Shown: positions 1 to 8,379, numbered from the stretch's first letter. The stretch is 37,005 nt of DNA from JACOZM01 sp035289385 (GCA_035289385.1 DATDXI010000069.1:1-37005); one strand, 5' to 3'. Made by a program: numbers and translations. The notes: generated by a model from the sequence alone, not told the origin.

Positions 1-1
1 A

Positions 2-550
2 GGTGCTGATCTTCGGGTATTACATACCTATTTTAGGCGAAGTGTTCCAAAGAGGCATCGGCTTCCTGGCAAAAGAGGGGGACATGGCCATTCTTCACGA
101 GGAATTATTCCTTTGCAAGAAGGCCATGCTTTAGCCCGTGCTCAAGGGGATTATGCTTCATCTCTTGCTGATATCACCAGAATTTATGGAGCTTTCCAAA
201 CGGTCTTGGGGGAATTATCTGTCTATAAGTTTCCTCATGCTGTTGATGATCCTAGCGGAAAGCCTTCCCAGGCAGATGCTTCTCTTGTCCTTTCCATGCT
301 GCATTATGCAGGAAACAATCCTGAGAAAAAGTCAGCAGCAGCAACGGGAGATGTTGATATTGTTCGGCTGTATGTTCGGTTTGTCAAGGAGCGAAAGGTA
401 GAATCTTCAGTCTATGATCGGACAAAAGTTTTTCTCTATGTTCCAAGAGATCATCATGTCTTGGAGCTTCCTTATGAACGGTCAGTAGAATTGCTGAATT
501 CTCCACTTTCCTCTCGGAAGATAGCACAACCTTCCAGCGGTATGAGTTAA
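2..550 (+). CDS. Unknown protein, 3' part only; possible PIN-like domain
   Basis: This reading frame is open from the left edge to a TAA at 548-550, giving about 182 residues of a gene whose start lies outside the window. A TTG at 113 could open a 145-residue version, but the frame continues upstream without a stop, so a truncated longer gene is more likely. The stretch SQADASLVLSMLHYA followed by ATGDVDIVRL resembles the C-terminal half of PIN nucleases, where an Asp-bearing helix precedes a strand ending in a T-x-D-x-D-like motif. This is a weak resemblance judged by eye. No membrane segment is visible. The first residues in frame are rich in Arg, Lys and Gly. I do not recognise the family with confidence. 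Confidence 0.55.
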   Translation, partial: GADLRVLHTYFRRSVPKRHRLPGKRGGHGHSSRGIIPLQEGHALARAQGDYASSLADITRIYGAFQTVLGELSVYKFPHAVDDPSGKPSQADASLVLSMLHYAGNNPEKKSAAATGDVDIVRLYVRFVKERKVESSVYDRTKVFLYVPRDHHVLELPYERSVELLNSPLSSRKIAQPSSGMS

Positions 551-627
551 GGCAAGATAATTTCCTCTGCTTTCCTCCCTTTGACGCCTTGTTTTATAGT
601 TAGGGCCAGAGGACAGTGGTTACACTA

Positions 628-686
628 CTACTATTAAGTAGAAAATAAACCATAACATTTATATATAGGCACTACTTTTTGGTAGT
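628..686 (+). promoter_or_regulatory. TATA promoter flanked by two ACTAC-type inverted repeats
   Basis: An archaeal-style promoter, AACATTTATATATA, lies at 655-668. Just upstream is CTACT-ATTA-AGTAG (628-641) and just downstream is ACTAC-tttttg-GTAGT (671-686). Paired half-sites around a TATA box suggest a repressor-controlled promoter; the TACT/AGTA half-sites resemble sites described for TrmB-like regulators. No convincing ORF follows at leaderless distance, so the product may be a small RNA or an unrecognised leader. Confidence 0.4.
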
Positions 687-711
687 TAAACACCTCGAAA
701 CACCTCTTTTT

Positions 712-745
712 CCTCAGCATCCGAGCTCAAACTTGGATGTTGAGG
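712..745 (+). other. 11-bp stem-loop in a gene-free stretch
   Basis: CCTCAGCATCC (712-722) pairs with GGATGTTGAGG (735-745), with one G-U pair and a 12-nt loop, and a TTTTA run follows. It sits 45-80 bp after the TATA box at 655-668, so it could belong to a short RNA or act as a terminator. The stretch 551-988 otherwise holds only weak ORFs, which I do not accept as genes. A second TATA-like site, AATTTATAAAG, lies near 868-878 and could serve the gene at 989. Confidence 0.35.
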
Positions 746-988
746 TTTTATACTCACTATCTTGTTTTAAAAGAACTTTCTGCGTTATGGAGTTTTTCTC
801 GAGAACTATGGATGTTGCTTCAGTCGTAACCATTATGAAACTACTATGTAGTGATAAATATAGAAAAATTTATAAAGATAGTGAGAGTATAAGGAAGAAT
901 AATGGAAAAATTACCTTCGGGAATAGTCAGTATAGTACAAAGAATAGGTGATCATCCTAGAAATGAAGATCATGAGGAGGGAAACTAA

Positions 989-1876
989 ATGCCAGCAGCA
1001 CGCGGAGACTTTGAACATGTCTATAAACGGAGAGATGAGCTGATGCAGGAAGGGAAGAGTGATCAAGAGATTGTAGAAGTTATTTCTCAGGAAAGAGGTG
1101 TTGATACAGGAAAATTGTACAATGCCCTTCGGCAATGGGTGAAAAGGAAGAGAATGGATCCAAATCCTAACAATATGAATCTTAATCCAAGAACAGCGGA
1201 ATGGAGGGAGCGTGAAGGGCTCAAAGCATTAGTAGAAAGAGAATATCGTCAGGAACGCCATGGCGATGCTCGTGACTCTACTGTTCAGATTCAGGGTGTG
1301 GATTTTGGTGTTGCTGCAGAACGGATAGCGGAGCGTTATGGCTTGCCAGTTTCTGATGTGAGTTGGGTAGTTAAAACTTTAGGAAAGCATGGACGGATTA
1401 CTTCTCAAACAGAGGAACATCTGAAGAGGAGAAATGATGAAATCATTTCAATGTACCAAGAGCTTGGTGTGGAACGACCTTATGAAGCAGCGCCAATAAT
1501 CAGGAAGAGATTAAAGCCTCAAGGGAGTGGTGGAAGAATTTTGACAGCGGCGGCAATAGAAGTGGTAATTCATGATACGTTAAACATTCCTCGTCGAGCG
1601 TATACTCCTCCTGTTAGAGCATCTCCAGAGCAGCTGGACTACCGTGTCCAACGTCGGGAAGAACTGATGCAAGAAGGAAGGTCAGACAGTTATATATCTA
1701 AAGAATTAGCTTTAGAAGAAGTGGGTGATCCTTCAAATGGTGCTGAAGTTAAGATGAGAGCTAAGGGGGTCTATGCTTTTTTCAATGATAGAATTCAACG
1801 AGGAGCATTGCCAGAAAACCCAAACAAGCCTTACCAAGCACGCGCTGAAGGAGAAAGAGTTGATCTCTTTCGTTGA
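989..1876 (+). CDS. Unknown protein with repeated HTH-like segments
   Basis: This 295-residue soluble protein starts at an ATG preceded by a strong ribosome-binding site, GAGGAGG at 974-980, which is unusual next to the many leaderless genes here. It contains internal repeats: YKRRDELMQEGKSDQEIVE near residue 12 returns as VQRREELMQEGRSDSYISK near residue 220. Two weaker copies may lie between them, around 75-130 and 145-200. Each unit reads as a helix, a short turn containing GxSD or GLPVSD, and a second helix, which resembles helix-turn-helix modules. The composition is rich in Arg and Glu. A DNA- or RNA-binding role is inferred only from that pattern. No known family name is assigned, and no signal peptide or membrane segment is seen. 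Confidence 0.75.
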   Translation: MPAARGDFEHVYKRRDELMQEGKSDQEIVEVISQERGVDTGKLYNALRQWVKRKRMDPNPNNMNLNPRTAEWREREGLKALVEREYRQERHGDARDSTVQIQGVDFGVAAERIAERYGLPVSDVSWVVKTLGKHGRITSQTEEHLKRRNDEIISMYQELGVERPYEAAPIIRKRLKPQGSGGRILTAAAIEVVIHDTLNIPRRAYTPPVRASPEQLDYRVQRREELMQEGRSDSYISKELALEEVGDPSNGAEVKMRAKGVYAFFNDRIQRGALPENPNKPYQARAEGERVDLFR

Positions 1877-1913
1877 TTGATAGTTATAGTTTTAGAGCTC
1901 TCTTTATGGTTAT

Positions 1914-2675
1914 TCAACCAAAGATCAGCACTAGACTTCCCAAAGCAAGGCAGTACCAGGCAAAAGCGTTAAAATTACCTTTTTTGAGCATCTTTAACAG
2001 CCAGGTTAAGCTGAAATAGCCGACGATCATAGTTGTGATTACTCCGATAAGGAGAGGCGGTATATCCCCTATTTGGGAGAAATTTCTGAATTCCACTACT
2101 GTCGCTCCTAAGATAGCAGGTATGAACAGAAGGAAGCTAAATCTTCCTGCTTGTTCACGATCAACGCCTTGCATCAAGCCAGCAGAAATGGTCATGCCGG
2201 AACGTGAGACTCCTGGAAGAATAGCGATCGCCTGCAATGCTCCAATTCCAATCATGGATGTCCAGCTAAGATTCTTGTCTTTTGTTTTAGGATATTTTGA
2301 TAAAAAGAGAATTGCTGCGGTAAACAGTAATCCATATCCGACTGCTTGAAGGCTGCCGAAGGCTTGCTTTACAATATCATTCAGGAAAATTCCTACTAAA
2401 CCTATAGGGATCGTGGCAACAACTAATCCCGCTGCATACTGCAGGAAGTAGCTTTCTCTGCGCAGAATTCCCCTACATAACAAAAGAATATCTTTTCGAA
2501 ACACAAAGAGGACTACTATCAAACTTCCGAGATGAAGCAGGATGTCAAAGATAACTGGAACTTCTAAACCTAGCCATTGTTGAGCAATAACCAAGTGCCC
2601 CGAAGAGCTGATAGGCAGCCATTCAGTAATACCTTGGATGATCCCTAAGATGATTGCTTCAATGATCGTGGTCAT
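1914..2675 (-). CDS. uppP: Undecaprenyl-diphosphate phosphatase (UppP/BacA family)
   Basis: This 253-residue polytopic membrane protein removes a phosphate from polyprenyl diphosphate so that the lipid carrier of glycan assembly can be reused. Both family signatures are present: GITEWLPISSSGHLVI at about residues 15-30, with the catalytic Glu18 and SSSGH, and PGVSRSGMTISAG at about 154-166. Hydrophobic helices fill the rest, and the length matches the usual 250-280. In an archaeon the substrate may be another polyprenyl diphosphate. The ATG at 2675 is followed directly by the conserved N-terminal helix. The sugar-nucleotide operon at 8651-14335 suggests a shared role in surface glycan synthesis. 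The family call is firm; the physiological substrate is inferred. Confidence 0.95.
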   Translation of the reverse strand: MTTIIEAIILGIIQGITEWLPISSSGHLVIAQQWLGLEVPVIFDILLHLGSLIVVLFVFRKDILLLCRGILRRESYFLQYAAGLVVATIPIGLVGIFLNDIVKQAFGSLQAVGYGLLFTAAILFLSKYPKTKDKNLSWTSMIGIGALQAIAILPGVSRSGMTISAGLMQGVDREQAGRFSFLLFIPAILGATVVEFRNFSQIGDIPPLLIGVITTMIVGYFSLTWLLKMLKKGNFNAFAWYCLALGSLVLIFG

Positions 2676-2759
2676 GATGTTTTTCTCTATTCCATTGATG
2701 GTATTTTTTTCTATTTATGTTTAGGTGATATTTTAGGAGATATTCTTGTTGCTTTCTCA

Positions 2760-2990
2760 CTACAATTCAATAACGTTACAGACTTTCTCTACAAGCTCTT
2801 CTTTCTTTTGTGGATTCCAAATATCCTGCTGAATTTTAGGGTATTGAGGAACGATCTTTAAGAGGGCTACTCGCAAACGTTCCGTAAAATCTTCTTCAGG
2901 ATGTTCTCCTAGATCTTCCAGCTTCTGCATCACATCGGTGACGAGGAGCGGCAAGACCATCTCCATCATTGTTTCATGTTCGGTGACCAT
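2760..2990 (-). CDS. Small acidic hypothetical protein
   Basis: A 76-residue protein, rich in Glu, Leu and Val and predicted to be mostly helical, with no recognisable domain. Its reality is supported by a good promoter: the minus-strand TATA ACATATAAAAATA (3010-3022) lies about 25 bp before the ATG at 2990, the spacing expected of a leaderless archaeal gene. It lies about 85 bp upstream of uppP on the same strand, but uppP may have its own promoter. I cannot assign a function. Confidence 0.6.
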   Translation of the reverse strand: MVTEHETMMEMVLPLLVTDVMQKLEDLGEHPEEDFTERLRVALLKIVPQYPKIQQDIWNPQKKEELVEKVCNVIEL

Positions 2991-3009
2991 GGGCTGGCTA
3001 GAAGTGGAG

Positions 3010-3022
3010 TATTTTTATATGT
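3010..3022 (-). promoter_or_regulatory. TATA box of the 76-residue protein
   Basis: The minus strand reads ACATATAAAAATA about 20-30 bp before the ATG at 2990. This spacing fits leaderless transcription. Confidence 0.45.
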
Positions 3023-3114
3023 TGTGGAAGAGATACTAAGGAGTTTCGGGCTGATGGTACGGAGTTATTTACAAGCTAATAATCAGAATTCTCAACCCTT
3101 ATTATTTTTCCAGA

Positions 3115-4416
3115 ATGTATTTAAATAGGCTGTCATCCGAAGAGGTTGTGGCCAGAAAGAAAATACGGGAAATTGATGCCAAGAAGATCATCTGCAGCCA
3201 GTTTGGCTGGAATTATCAGGGGATTTTAGTAGATTCTTCTACAAACTTAGAAACACTGCCAGGGCAATACCCTTGGCTCCATTCTGGCAAGGTGGTGGTA
3301 AAGCCAGACCAATTATTTGGGCAGCGGAAAAAGCATGGTTTAGTGCTCATCAATGCCACGTTCAATGAAGCGAAGATGTTTATCTCTGAAAAGATGAACG
3401 AAACGGTCGTCATAGGAAAAGCAGAAGGAAAACTAACTCATTTTCTGATCGAGCCTTATGTTCCTCATGACAAAGAATATTACCTCTCGTTCGATTCGCA
3501 ACGTGACTATGATCTGATCCATTTTTCGGAGCAAGGGGGAATAGATATCGAAGCAAACTGGAATAAGGTAAGAACGATCAAGGTATTTCCATTAGACTTG
3601 CTTGATGATTCAGTGCTAGGGCAGCTTTCTGGGAATATCATCATTCAAGGCTTCATCAAACAGCTCTTTTCTGTCTTTAGGAATCTTGATTTTTCCTATT
3701 TGGAAATAAATCCGTTTGTTGTTTCTTCCAGTAAAATTGATAATAGAGATAATAAAAATAATAAAGATAATAAAGAGAATAAAAGCACTATCTTCATGCT
3801 GGACATGGTGGCTCAAGTTGATGATTGCGCTTCATTCAAAAATACTAAAGCTTGGAACGGTTTAGAGTTTCCAGCTGAATTTGGCAAGCAAAAATATCCT
3901 GAAGAGAAGCATATCGAAGAGCTGGACCAAAAAAGTGGAGCTTCATTAAAATTAACTATTCTTCATCCGGAAGGGAAGATCTGGAATATTTTAGGTGGTG
4001 GTGGTGGAAGCATTATTTATCTGGACATGATTGCTAACATTGGGAAGGGTGGTGAGATTGCCAATTATGGCGAAGCCAGCGGAAACCCTTCTGCTGAGGA
4101 ATCATATGAGTATGCTACATCTATCATCTCCTTGATGCTACAGCACCAGGGAAAAATTTTGTTCATCGTCGGAGGGATAGCAAATTTTACCGATGTTCGT
4201 GATACATTTAGCGGTTATTGCCGGGCATTGAAAGATTTTGCAGGAGAGCTTCGGAAGCGAGGGGTAACTATCTTTGTACGCCGGGGCGGGCCGCATTATG
4301 AAGAGGGATTACAACAGATCAAAACGACTGCTGAGCAGCTGGGAATACCTATCTTTGTTCACGGGCCGGAAATATCGATGCCAAAAATCATCCAAATAGC
4401 GGAGAGCAGCTTATGA
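3115..4416 (+). CDS. aclB: ATP-citrate lyase, ATP-grasp/citrate-binding subunit (AclB-like)
   Basis: This 433-residue protein matches the N-terminal part of animal ATP-citrate lyase along its length. It has an ATP-grasp fold (VVKPDQLFGQRKKHGL near residue 62, FLIEPYVPHDKEYYLS near 111, YLEINPFVV near 195) followed by the citrate-binding segment (SGASLKLTILHPEGKIWNI, GGGGGS, ANYGEASGNPSAEE, FVRRGGPHYEEG). With the alpha subunit it should convert citrate, CoA and ATP to acetyl-CoA, oxaloacetate, ADP and phosphate. A low-complexity Asn/Lys/Asp insert at about residues 207-223 comes from an AT-rich repeat at 3738-3785 and is not part of the family. The next gene overlaps by 4 bp, so translation is probably coupled. 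I am very sure of the family. Confidence 0.95.
   Translation: MYLNRLSSEEVVARKKIREIDAKKIICSQFGWNYQGILVDSSTNLETLPGQYPWLHSGKVVVKPDQLFGQRKKHGLVLINATFNEAKMFISEKMNETVVIGKAEGKLTHFLIEPYVPHDKEYYLSFDSQRDYDLIHFSEQGGIDIEANWNKVRTIKVFPLDLLDDSVLGQLSGNIIIQGFIKQLFSVFRNLDFSYLEINPFVVSSSKIDNRDNKNNKDNKENKSTIFMLDMVAQVDDCASFKNTKAWNGLEFPAEFGKQKYPEEKHIEELDQKSGASLKLTILHPEGKIWNILGGGGGSIIYLDMIANIGKGGEIANYGEASGNPSAEESYEYATSIISLMLQHQGKILFIVGGIANFTDVRDTFSGYCRALKDFAGELRKRGVTIFVRRGGPHYEEGLQQIKTTAEQLGIPIFVHGPEISMPKIIQIAESSL
3738..3785 (+). repeat. AT-rich microsatellite inside aclB
   Basis: Units resembling GATAATAAA are repeated in frame and encode a run rich in Asn, Lys and Asp between a conserved strand (EINPFVV) and the next one (IFMLDMVAQVD). 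It probably forms a surface loop. It looks like slippage expansion that kept the reading frame. Confidence 0.7.
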
Positions 4417-6242
4417 GATTAGAACCTTACGAATTGTTCAACAGTGAATCGACAGCATTTTTCTATAATCTGAAGGCTAAACCTATCCAACACATGCTTG
4501 ATTTTGATTTTCTGTCTCGGCGTGAAAAGCCCAGCGTTTCTGCTATCATCCATCCTGGCAGCAAGGGCTATCATAAATGCTTCTTTGGCGGAAAGCAGAT
4601 GCTGATCCCTATCTATTCCTCTCTGAAAGAGGCTGTAGAAAAACATCCTGACACCTCCTCATTGATCAATTTTGCTTCATTTCGCTCAGCGTTTGATTCT
4701 ACGAAGGAAGCATTAGCCGCAGCTTCCATAAAAACAATTACGATCGTCGCTGAAGGCATTCCGGAGAGGCAGACCAAAGAGTTGATTGCCTTAGCCAAAC
4801 AGAAGGGCAAGACGCTGATCGGACCAGCTACGGTAGGTGGAGTTGTTGCCGGGCAATTCAGGGTAGGAAATGCGGGAGGGATGAACGAAAATATCCTCCG
4901 TGCTAAACTCTGTCGGCCAGGCAGTATTGGTTTAGTGTCAAGGTCTGGGGGGATGATCAACGAATTTTTTAACATCCTCTCCAGAGTAACTGATGGGGTT
5001 TATGAAGGCATGGCTATCGGTGGAGACCAATTTCCTGGCTCTACGATGCTGGACCATATGCTTCGTTACGAAGCAAATCCCAAGATTAAGATGATCGTCG
5101 CTTTAGGAGAAGTTGGGGGAAGAGCGGAGTATGACATCATCGCTGCCAAAAAAGCTGGCTTATTGACTAAGCCGATCGTGATGTGGGTTTCCGGAACTTC
5201 GGCATCCATCTTTCCTTGGGAAGTGCAGTTTGGCCATGCTGGAGCGAAAGCAGGCTCTGCAGAAGAATCTGCCGTTGCAAAAAATAAGGCGCTTCAAGAT
5301 GCTGGCATCATCGTTCCAAGGTCATTTGAAGCGTTTGAAGATGTTATCCGAGAAACATTTAAAAATCTGGTGCAGTATGGAAAAACACCTATGCAAATAC
5401 CTATAGTTAAAGAGAGTATGGCTAAAGATATTTTACCTCCAGAAATACCTGCACGGAAAGAAACTCATTTTATTAGCACCATCTCTGATGATCGCGGTGA
5501 AGAGCTGCTCTATGATGGGATTCCTGTACCCAAACTTGTCGCTCAGGGAGCTGGTATTGGAGATGTTATCGGCTTATTGTGGTTCAAGAAAAAGCTTCCT
5601 CCGTCGTTTACGGGATTTTTAGAGCTGGCTATTGTGCTAACAGCTGACCATGGTCCTGCCGTCAGCGGGGCACATAATGCTATCGTGGCAGCCAGAGCAG
5701 GGAAAGATGTTATTTCTAGTTTGATCTCTGGTCTAGCGACGATCGGACCGAGGTTTGGGGGAGCGATCGATGACGCTTGCAAATATTTTAAGAAAGCGTA
5801 TGATCGAAAGAAGGATCCTGCCGATTTTGTGCAGGAGATGAAGAATGCTGGGATTCTTATTCCAGGTATTGGGCATCGGGTGAAATCTTCTAAAAATCCT
5901 GATCAGAGAGTAACTTTGCTGAAGGAGTATGGGAAGAAGAATTTTTCTAAAACTTCTTATCTTCAATATGCTCTTGCTGTTGAACAAGTGACGCTGCAGA
6001 AAGCAGACAACCTCATCTTGAATGTCGATGGCTGTCTTGGAGCGTTGTTTCTTGATGCTCTCGTCTCTTCCGGCTCATTTACTGCAGAAGAAATCCAAGA
6101 GATCGTTGATGTAGGATATATGAACGGGCTGTTTGCCTTGGCTAGAAGCATCGGGATGATCGGCCATATCCTTGACCAGAAGAGGTTAGGAGAAGGATTG
6201 TATCGCCATCCGACGGATGATATTTTGTATGTGAAGGGATGA
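4413..6242 (+). CDS. aclA: ATP-citrate lyase, CoA-ligase/citrate-synthase-like subunit (AclA-like)
   Basis: This 609-residue subunit carries the succinyl-CoA-synthetase-alpha-like CoA-binding and ligase domains and then a citrate-synthase-like domain, as in the C-terminal part of animal ATP-citrate lyase. The phosphohistidine motif GHAGAKAGSAEESAVAKN places the phosphorylated His at residue 275. GIGHRVKSSKNPDQRV places the citrate-synthase-type His at about residue 488, and LNVDGCLGALFLDAL and GLYRHPTDDILYV close the lyase domain. All key residues I can recognise are intact. The start ATG overlaps the aclB stop (ATGA). The pair is the split alpha/beta form known from reductive-TCA bacteria and some archaea. 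The arrangement implies acetyl-CoA supply from citrate. Confidence 0.95.
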   Translation: MRLEPYELFNSESTAFFYNLKAKPIQHMLDFDFLSRREKPSVSAIIHPGSKGYHKCFFGGKQMLIPIYSSLKEAVEKHPDTSSLINFASFRSAFDSTKEALAAASIKTITIVAEGIPERQTKELIALAKQKGKTLIGPATVGGVVAGQFRVGNAGGMNENILRAKLCRPGSIGLVSRSGGMINEFFNILSRVTDGVYEGMAIGGDQFPGSTMLDHMLRYEANPKIKMIVALGEVGGRAEYDIIAAKKAGLLTKPIVMWVSGTSASIFPWEVQFGHAGAKAGSAEESAVAKNKALQDAGIIVPRSFEAFEDVIRETFKNLVQYGKTPMQIPIVKESMAKDILPPEIPARKETHFISTISDDRGEELLYDGIPVPKLVAQGAGIGDVIGLLWFKKKLPPSFTGFLELAIVLTADHGPAVSGAHNAIVAARAGKDVISSLISGLATIGPRFGGAIDDACKYFKKAYDRKKDPADFVQEMKNAGILIPGIGHRVKSSKNPDQRVTLLKEYGKKNFSKTSYLQYALAVEQVTLQKADNLILNVDGCLGALFLDALVSSGSFTAEEIQEIVDVGYMNGLFALARSIGMIGHILDQKRLGEGLYRHPTDDILYVKG

Positions 6243-6333
6243 AGAAATCTTAGCTTTGTTTAAACCAAAAAAGTTAGATCAACACTTCTTTATGGGCAAA
6301 AAACTACTACTATTGCCTGACTTAACGGGAAGA

Positions 6334-6355
6334 TTTATATACATAATATAATGTA
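6334..6355 (+). promoter_or_regulatory. TATA box and TACAT/ATGTA inverted repeat before the MNT gene
   Basis: TTTATATA at 6334-6341 lies about 27 bp before the ATG at 6368, fitting a leaderless transcript. An inverted repeat, TACAT (6340-6344) and ATGTA (6351-6355), overlaps its downstream edge, with another TACAT just before the start codon. These could be operator half-sites for autoregulation by the HTH-bearing antitoxin-like product, which is inferred. Confidence 0.5.
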
Positions 6356-6367
6356 TGTAGGTACATA

Positions 6368-6943
6368 ATGAAAACTGAGCTCAAAATATTAAAGCACTTT
6401 ATCCAAAACAAGAAATCAAAGACTATTAGAGAAATAGCTCAACAAATTAAATCCGATTACAGAATAACTTATATTGCAATACAAAGACTTATTGAAAAGA
6501 ATGCTCTTAAAGTCAAAACTGTGGGAAAAAGTTCTTTATGCTCGCTGAATGAGGAATACTTTGGAAATTATGTCTACGAGACTGAAAACGAAAGAAAAGA
6601 AGATATACTCAAAAATAAAAACATGAATCAAATCTACAAAGAGATAATGACTAAAGTGAAGACAAGTTCATTTATTCTTCTTTTATTTGGTTCTTATGCA
6701 AAAAGAAAACAGACAAAAACCTCAGATATTGATCTGCTCTTTATATCAAATGAAAGCGGCTTTGAAACTAGAATTTCAGACATTCTCTCATTACTCCCAT
6801 TAAAAACTCATGCTTTGGTCTTTACAGAAGAAGAATTCATCAGAATGAAAGATGCTAAAAAATCAAATGTGATTCAAGAAGCGATAGAAAGTAATATCAT
6901 ACTGTATGGGATTGAGGCTTATTATAGGATAAAAAATGCTTGA
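6368..6943 (+). CDS. HTH-MNT nucleotidyltransferase, antitoxin-like
   Basis: This 191-residue protein has an N-terminal winged-HTH-like region (about residues 1-60: TIREIAQQIKSDYRITYIAI reads as two helices around a turn) and a minimal nucleotidyltransferase domain. The motif FGSYAKRKQTKTSDIDLLFI at about 107-126 gives the GS and the metal-binding Asp120 and Asp122. In the HEPN/MNT (type VII) systems such a protein adenylylates and silences the HEPN partner. The HEPN gene follows with an 8-bp overlap, which fits a two-gene toxin-antitoxin module. A fused HTH would allow direct control of its own promoter. The domain call is firm, the toxin-antitoxin role is by context. Confidence 0.88.
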   Translation: MKTELKILKHFIQNKKSKTIREIAQQIKSDYRITYIAIQRLIEKNALKVKTVGKSSLCSLNEEYFGNYVYETENERKEDILKNKNMNQIYKEIMTKVKTSSFILLLFGSYAKRKQTKTSDIDLLFISNESGFETRISDILSLLPLKTHALVFTEEEFIRMKDAKKSNVIQEAIESNIILYGIEAYYRIKNA

Positions 6944-7472
6944 CGAAAAGCGAATCAAAGAAGCGGAATCAAACGTGAGGCAGTATCTACAAGATGATCT
7001 GCTGAAGAAACAAACGAATGAAACTGCCAAAGCAATGTATATTGAAAATGCTGATATCTCGCTGGAAACAGCAAAAAGACTTCTGGCCTTGGAAAGTATA
7101 GATTATCATCCTTACCTTTGGGTAATTGTCCCTTCCTATTACTCGATGTATTACATTGCCAATGCTGTGCTTTTGAAATTAGGTTATAAAGTGGGGGATA
7201 AAGTAAGCCATAAAGTAACTGTCGATGCTATCATCGTTTTTGTCAGAAACAAGCTCAAGAAAAACCTCTTAGAAGAATATGAGAATGCTCAGGCAGACGC
7301 ACTTGAATTAATGTCACAACGAGCCGATATTTTGCTGAAATCTTTGGATGAAGAGCGAGAAAAACGGTCAAAATTCCAATACCAAATGGATGAACAAGCA
7401 AAGAGAGGAAAAGCCATTACTTCTCTGGAACGGGCCAAAGAATTCGTGTTCGAGATGAAGAAGCTGTTGTGA
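6936..7472 (+). CDS. HEPN-domain protein, toxin-like partner of the MNT protein
   Basis: This 178-residue, all-helical protein has the HEPN pattern: an N-terminal helix pair, the central SYYSMYYIANAVLLKLGYKV at about residues 67-86, and a C-terminal SLERAKEFVFEMKKLL. The classic RxxxxH ribonuclease motif is not evident; an R-x4-Y arrangement (RSKFQY, 144-149) is the nearest candidate, so nuclease activity is uncertain. Its start overlaps the end of the MNT gene by 8 bp, the usual gene order for many archaeal pairs. In known systems the HEPN protein cleaves RNA and the MNT partner neutralises it. Alternatives are a non-toxic HEPN protein acting with the MNT enzyme as a regulatory complex. Confidence 0.82.
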   Translation: MLDEKRIKEAESNVRQYLQDDLLKKQTNETAKAMYIENADISLETAKRLLALESIDYHPYLWVIVPSYYSMYYIANAVLLKLGYKVGDKVSHKVTVDAIIVFVRNKLKKNLLEEYENAQADALELMSQRADILLKSLDEEREKRSKFQYQMDEQAKRGKAITSLERAKEFVFEMKKLL

Positions 7473-7503
7473 TAAAATATCCTTTAGATATTCAAAATCT
7501 TAC

Positions 7504-8379
7504 TCAATTTGTAGTATACGTTCTCAAATGTTCATCTTGCCGTAGCTTGTTGTTATCCCAATCAGTCACACGTAAATCGGCAATTCTCAGCCTACCTGCG
7601 GGCAGTACTTTCTGAACAAATAAACGGTGAACGAGAGGATAGTCTTCAGTAGGAAATAATCCTGATAAAAAAGGAGTATAATCTTGAGGATGTTGTTCAA
7701 GATGTTTAAAAATATCCTGTGCCAGTTGTTCTGGAGCAGCAACGACAACATATACTCCACCACTAAGCCTGCCACTAGCATCAACAACTAAGTTGTTTGG
7801 TCTCAGATAAAGAAAGGAGGCCGGAGTACTGCTTTTAGTATGGACCATTTCATCAATCGTGACTCGCTCTGCTTCCCGCTGAGCAGTATAATGAGCTTCT
7901 CTTTCAACAATATCATATTCTAGTACTTCTCTACCAGCCAGTTTCATCATCCTATCAATGAAGGAAAGACTCCTAGGAATTTTTTCCTTTTTTTGATAAG
8001 TAACTTGTACTTTCTCATAATGGTATAGATCGCCCAGGAGAACAACCTCTTCGCAGGGGGTACTATTACTTCTATTTGCAGATACATAGTTTTCCATATA
8101 AGTATTTAATCTTAAATCACTTTCTCCCTTACCAACACCTTTGGTAAGAACATGCTGTTTATCTTCATCATTTTGAGGCAAGGACCTTAAGTTCCAAGCT
8201 GCGGCATAGTATTGCCATGTTTGCCCTCGTTGCCCTCGTGGTACTTCTATTGCTTTCGTTTTGCCAGAATTAAAAGCGGAAATTCTTTTGGAATCATGGT
8301 CTCCAGGTAATCCTCCCCAGACAAAAAGGTAGTACCCCCCTTCAGTTCTTACTCCTTCCAAGCATGCTTGTAGTGACAT
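7504..8379 (-). CDS. Unknown 291-residue protein
   Basis: A soluble protein with no family that I recognise. It has a Gly/Tyr-rich N-terminus (GGYYLFVWGGLPGDHDSKR near residue 14), a Lys/Arg/Glu-rich centre, and an Asp-rich C-terminal strand-helix mix with RIADLRVTDWDNNKLR near 267. The minus-strand TATA GGTTTAAAAAG near 8398-8408 lies about 25 bp before the ATG at 8379, supporting a leaderless start. It converges with the MNT/HEPN pair, the two stops being about 30 bp apart. No signal peptide or transmembrane segment is visible. Function not assigned. Confidence 0.7.
   Translation of the reverse strand: MSLQACLEGVRTEGGYYLFVWGGLPGDHDSKRISAFNSGKTKAIEVPRGQRGQTWQYYAAAWNLRSLPQNDEDKQHVLTKGVGKGESDLRLNTYMENYVSANRSNSTPCEEVVLLGDLYHYEKVQVTYQKKEKIPRSLSFIDRMMKLAGREVLEYDIVEREAHYTAQREAERVTIDEMVHTKSSTPASFLYLRPNNLVVDASGRLSGGVYVVVAAPEQLAQDIFKHLEQHPQDYTPFLSGLFPTEDYPLVHRLFVQKVLPAGRLRIADLRVTDWDNNKLRQDEHLRTYTTN

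Noticed and set aside
679..951. 90-codon ORF in the gene-free stretch
   Set aside because: It starts at TTG inside an inverted repeat, has no ribosome-binding site and a composition unlike its neighbours, and crosses the hairpin at 712-745.
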